From Eubacterium sp. CAG:248 (GTDB taxonomy: Bacteria > Bacillota > Clostridia > Lachnospirales > Lachnospiraceae), in NCBI GenBank assembly GCA_000436475.1, contig FR886212.1, forward strand, positions 55,769-66,297: a DNA stretch of 10,529 bases, written 5' to 3'. The notes under the pieces are model-generated. The model was not told where the DNA came from and did no database searches. It saw only the letters and a list, made by a program, of their open reading frames with translations. A program made the position numbers and the translations under genes. Below are positions 1 to 6,865 of the stretch, in pieces (position 1 is the stretch's first letter; every line of letters begins with the position of its first letter).

Positions 1-612
1 CGTGGGATTGCATGGTGTATAGATATATTTATTGTTATGCTTCCTGTATTTATATATGTATTATATAACAATATGGATATAGCAGCATTTATCTATAATT
101 CTAAGTATATAGTTATAACAGGTGCTTATATAGCTGTGATGTTTACGGCAGCAGCTTCAATAAGTAAGGGAAGAACGATAGGAAAAGCGCTTGTTAATAT
201 AAGGCTTGTAAAGGTATATGATAAAAAAGATGAGCATGAGGAAAAATGTTATAAAAGAGCCGGAATATTAAGGCTTGCAATAAGATATAGCATCTTATAT
301 GTAATAAGCATGCCATCTGCTGCATATGCATATTTTATATATCAGTTTATGATGAATTCGGACATTTTCAGTGGTGAATGGAGATTTTATGCATGTGTTG
401 CTGGGATTATTATATGTTTGTTTATTACTTTTTATATGGCATTCGATCTTTTGCTATGTCTGTTTAGTGATACAAGAAACATGCTGTATGACAGAATCGT
501 AAAGCTTACTCATATAAGCATGTCAGGATGTGGACATAACTACAATACAGAAACCATAGATAAGAAAGTGGAAGATGGACTAATATCAGGAGAAGAGCAG
601 AAAAATCAATGA
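1..612 (+). CDS. RDD-family membrane protein, 5' end outside the window
   Basis: The reading frame is open from the first base, and codons before the first ATG (base 37) already encode RDD-like sequence (R-G-I-A-W-C-I-D, matching the usual Arg/Asp start of the domain). The true start is therefore upstream and the gene is partial. About 203 codons are visible. The family motif GRTIGKALVNIRLV lies at visible residues 57-70. A closing motif (NMLYDRIVKLTHI) near residues 160-172 matches the usual C-terminal Asp segment of RDD domains. Four or so hydrophobic stretches flank these. The last 30 residues are hydrophilic and probably cytoplasmic. RDD proteins are small integral membrane proteins of mostly unknown function, some linked to ion or solute transport. 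No specific substrate can be given. No convincing terminator follows the stop codon. Confidence 0.75.
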   Translation, partial: RGIAWCIDIFIVMLPVFIYVLYNNMDIAAFIYNSKYIVITGAYIAVMFTAAASISKGRTIGKALVNIRLVKVYDKKDEHEEKCYKRAGILRLAIRYSILYVISMPSAAYAYFIYQFMMNSDIFSGEWRFYACVAGIIICLFITFYMAFDLLLCLFSDTRNMLYDRIVKLTHISMSGCGHNYNTETIDKKVEDGLISGEEQKNQ

Positions 613-658
613 AAAATACACAAAAAAAGATGTAAAATATACATAAATGTGCAATTAT

Positions 659-673
659 TGATATTTATTATCA
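659..673 (+). promoter_or_regulatory. Candidate Fur operator upstream of feoAB
   Basis: On the minus strand this reads TGATAATAAATATCA. The 7-1-7 Fur box is TGATAATnATTATCA, so only one of the 14 defined positions differs. It lies about 130 bases before a ferrous-iron uptake gene, at the -35 side of the candidate promoter. That fits iron-loaded Fur repressing feoAB. The match is seen in the sequence; Fur binding is inferred. Confidence 0.65.
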
Positions 674-683
674 TTTAGTTATG

Positions 684-692
684 TGTTAACAT
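684..692 (+). promoter_or_regulatory. Possible extended -10 promoter of feoAB
   Basis: TGT followed by TAACAT has the TGn extended -10 arrangement. No good -35 sits 17 bases upstream (TTTATT at 664-669), and that region overlaps the Fur-like box. The same 11-mer GTGTTAACATA recurs in the pflB upstream region. Weak call by sequence alone; position relative to the operator supports it. Confidence 0.4.
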
Positions 693-801
693 ATGCACTG
701 GAAGAAAACATAGTGATGCTTTTTAGAACAGGTGTAGAAGTGAGAATGGAATGAATTTAGGAAGCCAGGAAGCATCTGTAAGATATACGGAGGTTAAACA
801 C

Positions 802-3138
802 ATGACTATTAAGGATATGAAAACTGGTCAGACTGCCACGATTCTTAAGGTTGGCGGTGAAGCCGCACTCAGACAGCATTTTCTTGATATGGGACTTATA
901 CAGGGCGCAGAGGTCACGGTTATAAAGTATGCACCTATGGGTGATCCTGTTGAATTAAGAATACATGGATATGAGTTGACGATAAGACTTGCTGATGCAG
1001 CACAGATAGAGGTAAGTACTGTACACGATAATGAAAAGCAGGAAAAAACAGATATCAGATTTATAAAAACTGAGCATCCAGGTCTTGGTGAGGGTGGGCG
1101 TTTCCACGATAAGGAAACAGAGAATCCACTTCCTGATGATGTTACACTTACATTTGCACTTGTAGGAAACCAGAACTGTGGCAAAACAACACTTTTTAAT
1201 GTTTTAACAGGTTCTAACCAGCATATAGGTAACTTTCCAGGTGTGACAGTAGATAGAAAGGATGGCGTGATAAAGGGACATCCTGATACACTTATTACGG
1301 ATCTTCCAGGTATATATTCAATGTCGCCTTATAGCAGTGAGGAGATTGTGACTAGGCAGTTTCTTCTTAATGATAAGCCAAAGGGAATTATAAATATACT
1401 TGATGCAACTAATATAGAGCGTAATCTTTATCTTACAATGCAGCTTATGGAGCTTAATATTCCTATGGTTGTAGCACTTAATATGATGGATGAGATAAGA
1501 GTTAATGGCGGTTCAATAAGAATCAATGAGCTTGAGCGACAGTTAGGTGTTCCAGTTATTCCTATATCAGCAGCTAAGGGTGAGGGTATAGGAGAACTGG
1601 TAGAGCATGCTATTCACGTTGCAAAATATCAGGAAAAACCGGAAATAATGGATTTCTGTCCTGATGACAGTGCAATTCATAGATGTATACATGGTATCAT
1701 GGCGCTTATAAGCGACCATGCAAAAAAAGCAGATTATCCGGAAAGATTCGCAGCATCAAAGGTGGTTGAGGGAGATGCAATAGTATTTAAGCATCTTGAG
1801 CTTGAACAGAATGAGAAGGAGATGATAGAACATATCATACTCCAGATGGAAGATGAATGTGGTATGGACAGATCATCTGCCATGGCAGATATGAGGTTTG
1901 AATATATAGAAAATGTATGCAGAAATACAGTAGTAAAGCCAAAAGAAAGCAAAGAAAGAATAAGAAGCCGTAGGATAGATAAGGTATTAACCGGTAAATA
2001 TACAGGTATTCCGGCTTTTGTTGCTATTATGGCACTTGTATTTTATCTTACCTTTAATGTTATAGGAGCATGGTTATCGAATATACTTGATATAGGAATA
2101 ACTGCCCTTACACATGTAGTAGATAATGCGCTTACAGCATTGAATGTTAATTCTGTATTACATGCTTTGATTATTGATGGCATATTCAACGGTGTGGGAA
2201 GTGTACTTAGTTTCCTGCCTGTTATTGTTACATTATTCTTCTTTTTATCAATACTTGAAGATAGCGGATATATGGCAAGAGTAGCATTTATCATGGATAA
2301 GCTGCTTCGTAAGCTTGGATTGTCAGGAAGAAGTATTGTACCTATGCTTATTGGTTTTGGCTGCAGCGTTCCCGGTGTTATGGCAAGCCGTACACTTTCT
2401 TCTGACCGCGATAGAAAGATGACCATATTATTGACACCATTTATGAGTTGTTCAGCTAAAGTGCCTATATATGCATTCTTTTCAGCAGCCTTTTTCCCAG
2501 AGCATGCGGCACTTGTTATGATAGGCTTGTATTTTGTAGGAATAGTCATAGGAATTATTATGGCACTTATATTTAAAAAGACACTTTTTAAAGGTGAACC
2601 AGTTCCATTTGTTATGGAGCTTCCAAACTACAGAATGCCAGGTGCCAAGAATGTTATGCAGTTACTATGGGAGAAAGCAAAAGACTTTTTACAGAAAGCT
2701 TTTTCTATAATATTTATTGCAACAATTCTTATATGGTTCTTACAGAATTTTGATATAAGACTTAATGTTGTTACGGATTCTAAGGATAGTATACTTGCTG
2801 CTATTGCAAGCTGGATATCACCTATATTCAGACCTCTTGGTTTTGGAGACTGGAGAATAGCGACAGCAGTTCTTACAGGAGTTATGGCGAAGGAAAGTGT
2901 AGTATCAACAATATCTATTCTTTTTGGCAGTACAGTAGAGATAATCGAAGCAGTAGCACCAGCAGGTGTACTTGCATTTCTTGTGTTCTGTCTGTTATAC
3001 ACACCATGTATAGCTGCGATTGCATCAATAAAAAGAGAGCTAGGTGGAAGGTATGCAGCAGGAGTGGTTATAATGCAATGCTGTATAGCATGGATAGCAG
3101 CATTAATCACACATACTATATTTATGGTTTTGTTATGA
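802..3138 (+). CDS. feoB: FeoA-FeoB fusion, ferrous iron transporter
   Basis: Imports Fe2+ across the cytoplasmic membrane. I place the start at ATG 802 because GGAGG at 789-793 is well spaced; an in-frame ATG at 751 would add 17 residues but has no good ribosome site. The 778-residue product has an N-terminal FeoA (SH3-like) domain at about residues 1-72, a charged linker, then FeoB. The G domain shows G1 GNQNCGKT 122-129, the switch I Thr149, G3 DLPG 167-170, G4 NMMD 227-230 and G5 SAA 256-258. The membrane part starts near residue 400 and contains the conserved gate cysteines in GFGCSVPG (Cys521) and MSCSAKVP (Cys550), plus LYTPC (Cys736). Length is normal for FeoB plus a fused FeoA. It is probably transcribed alone and Fur-regulated. 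No FeoC or other partner follows. Confidence 0.96.
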   Translation: MTIKDMKTGQTATILKVGGEAALRQHFLDMGLIQGAEVTVIKYAPMGDPVELRIHGYELTIRLADAAQIEVSTVHDNEKQEKTDIRFIKTEHPGLGEGGRFHDKETENPLPDDVTLTFALVGNQNCGKTTLFNVLTGSNQHIGNFPGVTVDRKDGVIKGHPDTLITDLPGIYSMSPYSSEEIVTRQFLLNDKPKGIINILDATNIERNLYLTMQLMELNIPMVVALNMMDEIRVNGGSIRINELERQLGVPVIPISAAKGEGIGELVEHAIHVAKYQEKPEIMDFCPDDSAIHRCIHGIMALISDHAKKADYPERFAASKVVEGDAIVFKHLELEQNEKEMIEHIILQMEDECGMDRSSAMADMRFEYIENVCRNTVVKPKESKERIRSRRIDKVLTGKYTGIPAFVAIMALVFYLTFNVIGAWLSNILDIGITALTHVVDNALTALNVNSVLHALIIDGIFNGVGSVLSFLPVIVTLFFFLSILEDSGYMARVAFIMDKLLRKLGLSGRSIVPMLIGFGCSVPGVMASRTLSSDRDRKMTILLTPFMSCSAKVPIYAFFSAAFFPEHAALVMIGLYFVGIVIGIIMALIFKKTLFKGEPVPFVMELPNYRMPGAKNVMQLLWEKAKDFLQKAFSIIFIATILIWFLQNFDIRLNVVTDSKDSILAAIASWISPIFRPLGFGDWRIATAVLTGVMAKESVVSTISILFGSTVEIIEAVAPAGVLAFLVFCLLYTPCIAAIASIKRELGGRYAAGVVIMQCCIAWIAALITHTIFMVLL

Positions 3139-3207
3139 GATAATGAGTGCATAAGAAGAGTAACATATAATGAAATGTATTAAGTGAAATGTATCAAAAT
3201 AAAAACA

Positions 3208-3236
3208 TTGCAAGTAAAGCTTATTGATGGTATTAT
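3208..3236 (+). promoter_or_regulatory. Promoter of the mntP riboswitch transcript
   Basis: TTGCAA (3208-3213), a 17-base spacer and TATTAT (3231-3236) form a sigma-A-type promoter, with TGG directly before the -10 giving an extended -10. The predicted start, near 3243, lies just before the riboswitch. The -10 sits inside an 8-bp perfect inverted repeat (3221-3228 with 3237-3244). Confidence 0.6.
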
Positions 3237-3244
3237 ATCAATAA
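3221..3244 (+). repeat. Perfect inverted repeat over the mntP promoter -10
   Basis: TTATTGAT (3221-3228) and ATCAATAA (3237-3244) are exact reverse complements separated by 8 bases that contain the -10 element. No T-run follows, so it is not a terminator for feoB. It could be an operator for a dimeric regulator, but AT-rich palindromes also arise by chance. Confidence 0.5.
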
Positions 3245-3255
3245 TGCATAAAACA

Positions 3256-3412
3256 GTCCCTTGAGGGAGTAATCGGCATATAATATGATGTCAGGATTAA
3301 AAGGTATTTTGCATCTGACATTATAATATGCAGTTATATCGACATAATGATTAATATTTAATCACACGGTTATTGATAAACCCGGTATTACTTTAAATGA
3401 TGAGACTCAAGG
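3256..3412 (+). ncRNA. Candidate yybP-ykoY manganese riboswitch
   Basis: The 393-base gap before mntP holds a structured leader. GGGAGTAA (3265-3272) and CGACATA (3340-3346) resemble the two conserved yybP-ykoY loop segments. Between them is a long P2-like hairpin: GCATAT/ATATGC (3276-3281, 3326-3331) and TGTCAG/CTGACA (3289-3294, 3315-3320). A second hairpin is TGATTAA-TAT-TTAATCA (3348-3364). A P1-like closing helix can form between CCTTGAG (3259-3265) and CTCAAGG (3406-3412). The latter is also the left arm of the terminator at 3403-3454, so the two structures exclude each other. This class is known to bind Mn2+ and to control mntP, CaCA exchangers and cation ATPases. Predicted logic: Mn2+ stabilises P1, blocks the terminator and turns efflux genes on. 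Exact ends are approximate. Confidence 0.72.
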
Positions 3413-3454
3413 ACAGTAAGAGAGAATTTCTCCTGCTGTCCCTGAGTCTTTTTT
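3403..3454 (+). terminator. Intrinsic terminator, riboswitch expression platform
   Basis: A 13-bp stem (3404-3416 with 3436-3448, one A-C mismatch at 3410/3442), topped by a smaller GAGA/TCTC hairpin (3422-3432), is followed by six Ts at 3449-3454. It lies 77 bases before the mntP start codon. It would end transcription unless its left arm is captured by the riboswitch P1. Confidence 0.88.
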
Positions 3455-3529
3455 ACGTAAGTAACTATGCAAAAGTAATATGAACGATTATGTCTGCCTG
3501 TGAGGGATAAATACAATAAGAGGAGCAAA

Positions 3530-3552
3530 GTGTGAAAAAAAGATTTTCACAC
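3530..3552 (+). repeat. Hairpin over the mntP translation start
   Basis: GTGTGAAAA (3530-3538) and TTTTCACAC (3544-3552) are exact reverse complements with a 5-base loop. The stem includes the GTG start codon at 3532 and lies five bases after the AGGAG ribosome site. It could modulate translation or push initiation to the ATG at 3571. Confidence 0.6.
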
Positions 3553-4128
3553 GCAAGAATGAAGATTATTATGAGCATTTTTGAATTGTTTATCCTGGCC
3601 ATCGGACTTTCGATGGATGCTTTTGCTGTATCAATATGCAAAGGTTTGTCACTTGGAAAAATAAAAGTGAAGCATATGCTTATAGCTGGATTGTGGTTTG
3701 GTGGTTTCCAGGCACTTATGCCACTTATAGGTTATTTTCTTGGCAGCTTTTTTGCTGACATGATAACAAAGTATTCGCACTGGATTGCTTTTATTTTACT
3801 TTTATTCATCGGCGGAAATATGATAAAGGAATCGTTTGATGAAGAGGAAAATGTTAATGCAGATATGGGTGTAAAGAATATGTTTTTACTTGCTGTTGCA
3901 ACAAGCATTGATGCACTTGCGGTTGGTGTTTCACTGGCATTTCTTAAAGTGAACATAATCCCAGCTGTATTATTCATAGGTTGTATAACATTTGTCTGTT
4001 CAGCAGCTGGTGTAAAAATAGGAAGTATATTTGGCGATAAATATAGGTCAAAAGCCGGGTTATGTGGTGGTATAATACTTATACTAATAGGTGTAAAGAT
4101 TCTGCTTGATGGTATGGGTATCATATAA
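3532..4128 (+). CDS. mntP: MntP-family manganese efflux pump
   Basis: A small integral membrane exporter of Mn2+ (YebN/MntP family) that protects against manganese excess. The two halves each carry the signature Asp motif: GLSMDAFAVSICKG (Asp29) and ATSIDALAVGVSL (Asp127), numbered from the GTG start. Six hydrophobic segments fit the family fold. AGAGGAG at 3519-3525 favours GTG 3532 (198 residues). The family normally begins close to MSIFELF, which points to ATG 3571 (185 residues, first key Asp at 16), but that ATG has only a weak ribosome site. The extra 13 residues are basic. The start is therefore uncertain while the gene identity is firm. It is controlled by the upstream riboswitch-terminator and probably cotranscribed with the antiporter gene 27 bases downstream. 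Confidence 0.93.
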   Translation: MKKRFSHARMKIIMSIFELFILAIGLSMDAFAVSICKGLSLGKIKVKHMLIAGLWFGGFQALMPLIGYFLGSFFADMITKYSHWIAFILLLFIGGNMIKESFDEEENVNADMGVKNMFLLAVATSIDALAVGVSLAFLKVNIIPAVLFIGCITFVCSAAGVKIGSIFGDKYRSKAGLCGGIILILIGVKILLDGMGII

Positions 4129-4155
4129 TATACGATATGAAAGGAAAGAGGTTTT

Positions 4156-5118
4156 ATGAAAGAAATATTAATAGCTTTATTATTGCTCGTTGCAGGGTTT
4201 GTGCTTCTCATAAAAGGAGCAGATTTTTTCGTAGATGGAAGCTCATCAGTTGCTAAAAGGTTAAAAGTACCATCTATGATTATAGGACTTACGATAGTAG
4301 CCATGGGAACAAGTCTGCCAGAGTGTGCCGTAAGTGTTACAGCATCACTTAGCAATAATAATGCACTTGCAGTAAGTAATGTTGTAGGCTCTAACATATT
4401 TAATCTTATGGTTGTATGTGGTGTATGTACTTTGTTTGTTCCACTTGCTGTATCAGTAGATACATTGAAGAAAGAATTTCCATTTTCAATAATATGCGCT
4501 GTTCTCCTTGTTATATTTGGAAAGTTTGGGATGATTCTTGGCAGGGCAGATGGAATAATATTCCTTGTTCTATTCGCAGCATATCTTGGCTGGATGATAA
4601 AATCAGCATTAAGTGCAAGAAATTCAGCATTAAGTAAAGAGGCAGAAGAAGCTGATGAACAGATAAAGATACTTCCAGTATGGCAGTGCATAATCTATAT
4701 AATAGGTGGCGCTGTTGCTATAAAATTTGGTGGCGATTTTGTTGTAAATGGAGCTTCTACCATAGCTTCCAGTCTGGGATTCAGCCAGAATCTTATAGGA
4801 CTTACAATTGTTGCACTCGGTACAAGCCTTCCAGAGCTTGTAACATCAATAGTTGCAGCGAAGAAGGATGAAGTGGATATGGCACTTGGAAATGTTATAG
4901 GTTCTAATATATTTAACATACTTCTTGTGCTTGGTGTAGCAGGTGCTATAAGTCCTGTGACATTCATATCAGAAAATATTATTGATATAATTATACTTAT
5001 TATCATGAGTGTAGTAGTATGGGTATTTGCATGGTCAAAAAAGAAGCTTGTAAGATGGCATGGAGCAACGATGCTTGTCTCATATGCAATATATCTTGTG
5101 TATATATGTATGCGTTAG
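4156..5118 (+). CDS. CaCA-family cation antiporter (YrbG-like)
   Basis: A sodium/calcium exchanger-type membrane protein of 320 residues, the usual length for bacterial YrbG-like members. It shows the internal duplication of the family: alpha-repeat 1 with GTSLPE (51-56) and GSNIFN (78-83), alpha-repeat 2 with GTSLPE (222-227) and GSNIFN (249-254). About ten hydrophobic segments flank a charged loop near residues 155-172. AGAGG at 4147-4151 precedes ATG 4156. It follows mntP by 27 bases with no terminator between, so it should share the riboswitch. The family exchanges Ca2+ or other divalent cations for Na+ or H+. Its place under a probable Mn2+ switch suggests that Mn2+ may be a physiological substrate; this is inference, and a Ca2+ role remains possible. 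Confidence 0.93.
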   Translation: MKEILIALLLLVAGFVLLIKGADFFVDGSSSVAKRLKVPSMIIGLTIVAMGTSLPECAVSVTASLSNNNALAVSNVVGSNIFNLMVVCGVCTLFVPLAVSVDTLKKEFPFSIICAVLLVIFGKFGMILGRADGIIFLVLFAAYLGWMIKSALSARNSALSKEAEEADEQIKILPVWQCIIYIIGGAVAIKFGGDFVVNGASTIASSLGFSQNLIGLTIVALGTSLPELVTSIVAAKKDEVDMALGNVIGSNIFNILLVLGVAGAISPVTFISENIIDIIILIIMSVVVWVFAWSKKKLVRWHGATMLVSYAIYLVYICMR

Positions 5119-5177
5119 TTATATTGATGCGGGGTCAAAAGTCATCAGCTTTGATACTTACAGATTGCTGATATAAA

Positions 5178-5215
5178 TATTGCATAACGGCTGATTTACA
5201 GCAAGTATTGCATAA
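5178..5215 (+). repeat. Direct repeat TATTGCATAA flanking a -35 element
   Basis: Exact 10-base copies at 5178-5187 and 5206-5215, offset 28 bases. The first is just upstream of the -35 and the second is inside the promoter spacer of the LytTR gene. This placement fits a regulator binding site, possibly autoregulation, since LytTR proteins often bind pairs of direct repeats. The sequence does not obviously match a known LytTR site. Confidence 0.45.
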
Positions 5216-5223
5216 TATATAAT
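5195..5223 (+). promoter_or_regulatory. Promoter of the LytTR-domain gene
   Basis: TTTACA (5195-5200), a 17-base spacer and a perfect TATAAT (5218-5223) give a strong sigma-A-type match with a start near 5230. It shows that the LytTR gene is transcribed on its own. Confidence 0.7.
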
Positions 5224-5281
5224 TAATGTTGGTAATCCTGCTTTCGTATACGTGTATTACGAAGGAGAAATAAAAGCACAT

Positions 5282-5626
5282 ATGGGAGAATGTAAACTGC
5301 TTATTAAAGAAAATGAGGGAATTCTTGTATGTGGAAACAGTACAAGAGTAGCAAGAATAAGAGTCAGGGATATTAATTATATTAGTTGCGATAACAGGAT
5401 TATAACTATTCATACCGATGGTTTTCAAGATAGTTTTTATGGGAAAATTGGGGAAGTATATAATGTATTGAAAGAATACGGTTTTGAATATGTTAATGAA
5501 TCAGAGATAGTTAATATAATGAAAATAAGAAAAATGCATACTAATTACGTAGTGCTGCATGAAGAAACTGAACTTATATGTAGTAAGACCTGTAAGCACA
5601 GAGTAAGAGAACTTATGTGGAATTGA
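5282..5626 (+). CDS. Stand-alone LytTR DNA-binding domain protein
   Basis: A 114-residue protein consisting almost only of a LytTR-like domain, with no receiver or membrane segment. The sequence VRDINYISCDNRIITIHTDG (28-47), then FYGKIGEV (52-59), then FEYVNESEIVN (68-78) and LICSKTCKHRVREL (98-111) follows the LytTR strand order. It is divergent: the usual HRSyiVN motif reads NESEIVN (72-78), keeping Ser, Val and Asn but losing His and Arg. The usual C-terminal VSR reads CSK. I chose ATG 5282, with AAGGAG at 5262-5267 a rather long 14 bases upstream. GTG 5252 is an in-frame alternative without a ribosome site. A quasi-palindrome (5243-5263) overlaps the ribosome-site region. The gene has its own promoter and terminator. 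Its targets are unknown; autoregulation is a guess. Confidence 0.75.
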   Translation: MGECKLLIKENEGILVCGNSTRVARIRVRDINYISCDNRIITIHTDGFQDSFYGKIGEVYNVLKEYGFEYVNESEIVNIMKIRKMHTNYVVLHEETELICSKTCKHRVRELMWN

Positions 5627-5670
5627 GTTGATATTTATATACATTACAATAATATCAGTGCTTGTATATG

Positions 5671-5716
5671 GCTCTGTCATATGTGATAAACATATGGCAG
5701 GGCTTTCTCCTTTTTA
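5671..5716 (+). terminator. Intrinsic terminator after the LytTR gene
   Basis: A 13-bp stem (5671-5683 with 5691-5703, two G-U pairs) and a 7-base loop are followed by a T-rich tail at 5704-5716. It begins 44 bases after the stop codon. Confidence 0.85.
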
Positions 5717-5771
5717 TAGCACGGTTTTTATTACGTTTTATTAAAAGAAAGTAAAAGATGGCATGGAATTT

Positions 5772-5801
5772 TTGACAGCATGATAAAGAAAGTGTTAGAA
5801 T
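5772..5801 (+). promoter_or_regulatory. Promoter of the PF06541-DUF3783 gene pair
   Basis: A perfect TTGACA (5772-5777) and TAGAAT (5796-5801) are 18 bases apart, giving a start near 5808. This lies downstream of an in-frame ATG at 5780, which argues that the real start codon is the later ATG at 5885. Confidence 0.6.
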
Positions 5802-5884
5802 ATTTTCATATAAAATGTGAAATAAATAATAAAGAAGTATCATTAGCAGGTTATGTTAATATACTCGGAAAGAAGAGGAATATA

Positions 5885-6841
5885 ATGCAGGCGTATACTG
5901 TATCACAGTGGTTTTTATTCTTTTTTATATATTGTTTTATAGGCTGGGTATGGGAGAGCTGTTATGTATCAGCTAAGTCTGGCAAATGGGTTAATAGAGG
6001 ATTCTTACATGGACCAGCATTGCCCATATATGGTTCAGGAGCTATTGTGATACTTGTAAGCACAATAGGTGTAAGAGAATCTATACCACTTATATTTTTG
6101 TTTGGTATGATATCTTCAACCATACTTGAGTTTGTTACAGGGTACTGTATGGAGCGTATGTTCGGAGTCAGATACTGGGATTATAGTAAGAAGCCGTTTA
6201 ATCTTATGGGACATATATGTCTTTTTTCCTCAATAGGATGGGGAATATTTTCTGTATTGCTTGTCAGAATAGTGCACAGGCCTATAGAGAGCGTTGTATG
6301 TATGATTCCAGTAACAATAGCAGATATTATTGCATTTGGTGTGGCTATTATTATGACAGTTGATTTCACCCAGTCATTCAATGAAGCTATGGATCTTAAA
6401 GCAACTATTGAAAGAATAGCTAGCAGTAACCAGCAGATAAAAACAATTGCAAAAAGAATCGAGGTTGCAACTGCATTTGCAGAAGATGATTATAACAAGA
6501 TGAAGGAAAAACTTGCAGAGGGCAAGGCAACAGTTATGAATAATGTAAGTAAAGCAAAGGGAAGACTTACATTTGAGAGAAATATGGATGAAAGAAAGGG
6601 CGTTAAGCTTGCAACGCTGCAGAAGATGAGTGAAACGATAGTTGAAAGCCTGAAGAATAAGCTTATGGATGAAAAGTACGCAAATCAGCTGTTAGAAACA
6701 CTTGAAAATGAAAAGGTAAATCTTAAGACGGATAATAAGAAAAGTTATAAGAGTGTATTCAGAATGGTTAAGCGTAATCCAGGAGCAGTATCAAGAAGCT
6801 ATTCGGCTGAACTGGATGAGATTAAGAAGCTCATAAAATAG
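5885..6841 (+). CDS. PF06541-family membrane protein with charged C-terminal region
   Basis: A 318-residue membrane protein of the family labelled 'putative ABC transporter permease' (PF06541, CmpB-like). The function is not established and no ATPase partner is nearby. Family motifs are clear: GWVWES (20-25), NRGFLHGPALPIYG (37-50), then E90, WDYS (98-101) and FNLMGHICL (105-113). Five or so membrane segments occupy residues 9-180. From about 190 to the end the protein is hydrophilic, Lys/Glu-rich and probably helical, with coiled-coil character. ATG 5885 is chosen because GAAGAGG at 5873-5879 is well placed. An ATG at 5780 would add 35 residues but has no ribosome site and lies inside the promoter. 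The next gene follows after 24 bases, so the two are probably cotranscribed. Confidence 0.82.
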   Translation: MQAYTVSQWFLFFFIYCFIGWVWESCYVSAKSGKWVNRGFLHGPALPIYGSGAIVILVSTIGVRESIPLIFLFGMISSTILEFVTGYCMERMFGVRYWDYSKKPFNLMGHICLFSSIGWGIFSVLLVRIVHRPIESVVCMIPVTIADIIAFGVAIIMTVDFTQSFNEAMDLKATIERIASSNQQIKTIAKRIEVATAFAEDDYNKMKEKLAEGKATVMNNVSKAKGRLTFERNMDERKGVKLATLQKMSETIVESLKNKLMDEKYANQLLETLENEKVNLKTDNKKSYKSVFRMVKRNPGAVSRSYSAELDEIKKLIK

Positions 6842-6865
6842 TTAAGTGAGGAATTAAGTATTCAG

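Noticed and set aside
751..801. Upstream ATG as feoB start
   Set aside because: There is no good ribosome site before 751, while GGAGG at 789-793 fits ATG 802, where the FeoA domain begins.
3221..3244. feoB terminator
   Set aside because: The inverted repeat is AT-only apart from one G-C pair, lacks a T-run and overlaps a good promoter, so termination is unlikely there.
3732..4691. Long minus-strand open frame (319 codons) across mntP and the antiporter gene
   Set aside because: It lies opposite two clearly identified genes, has low-complexity Ser/Thr/Ile-rich sequence without a recognisable domain, and spans the end of one gene and start of the next. It is an antisense shadow.
5135..5428. 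Minus-strand open frame opposite the LytTR gene
   Set aside because: It overlaps a supported promoter and gene on the other strand, and its product has no recognisable domain.
5780..5884. 35-residue N-terminal extension of the PF06541 protein
   Set aside because: No ribosome site precedes ATG 5780, the segment lies inside a strong TTGACA/TAGAAT promoter, and family homology begins after ATG 5885.
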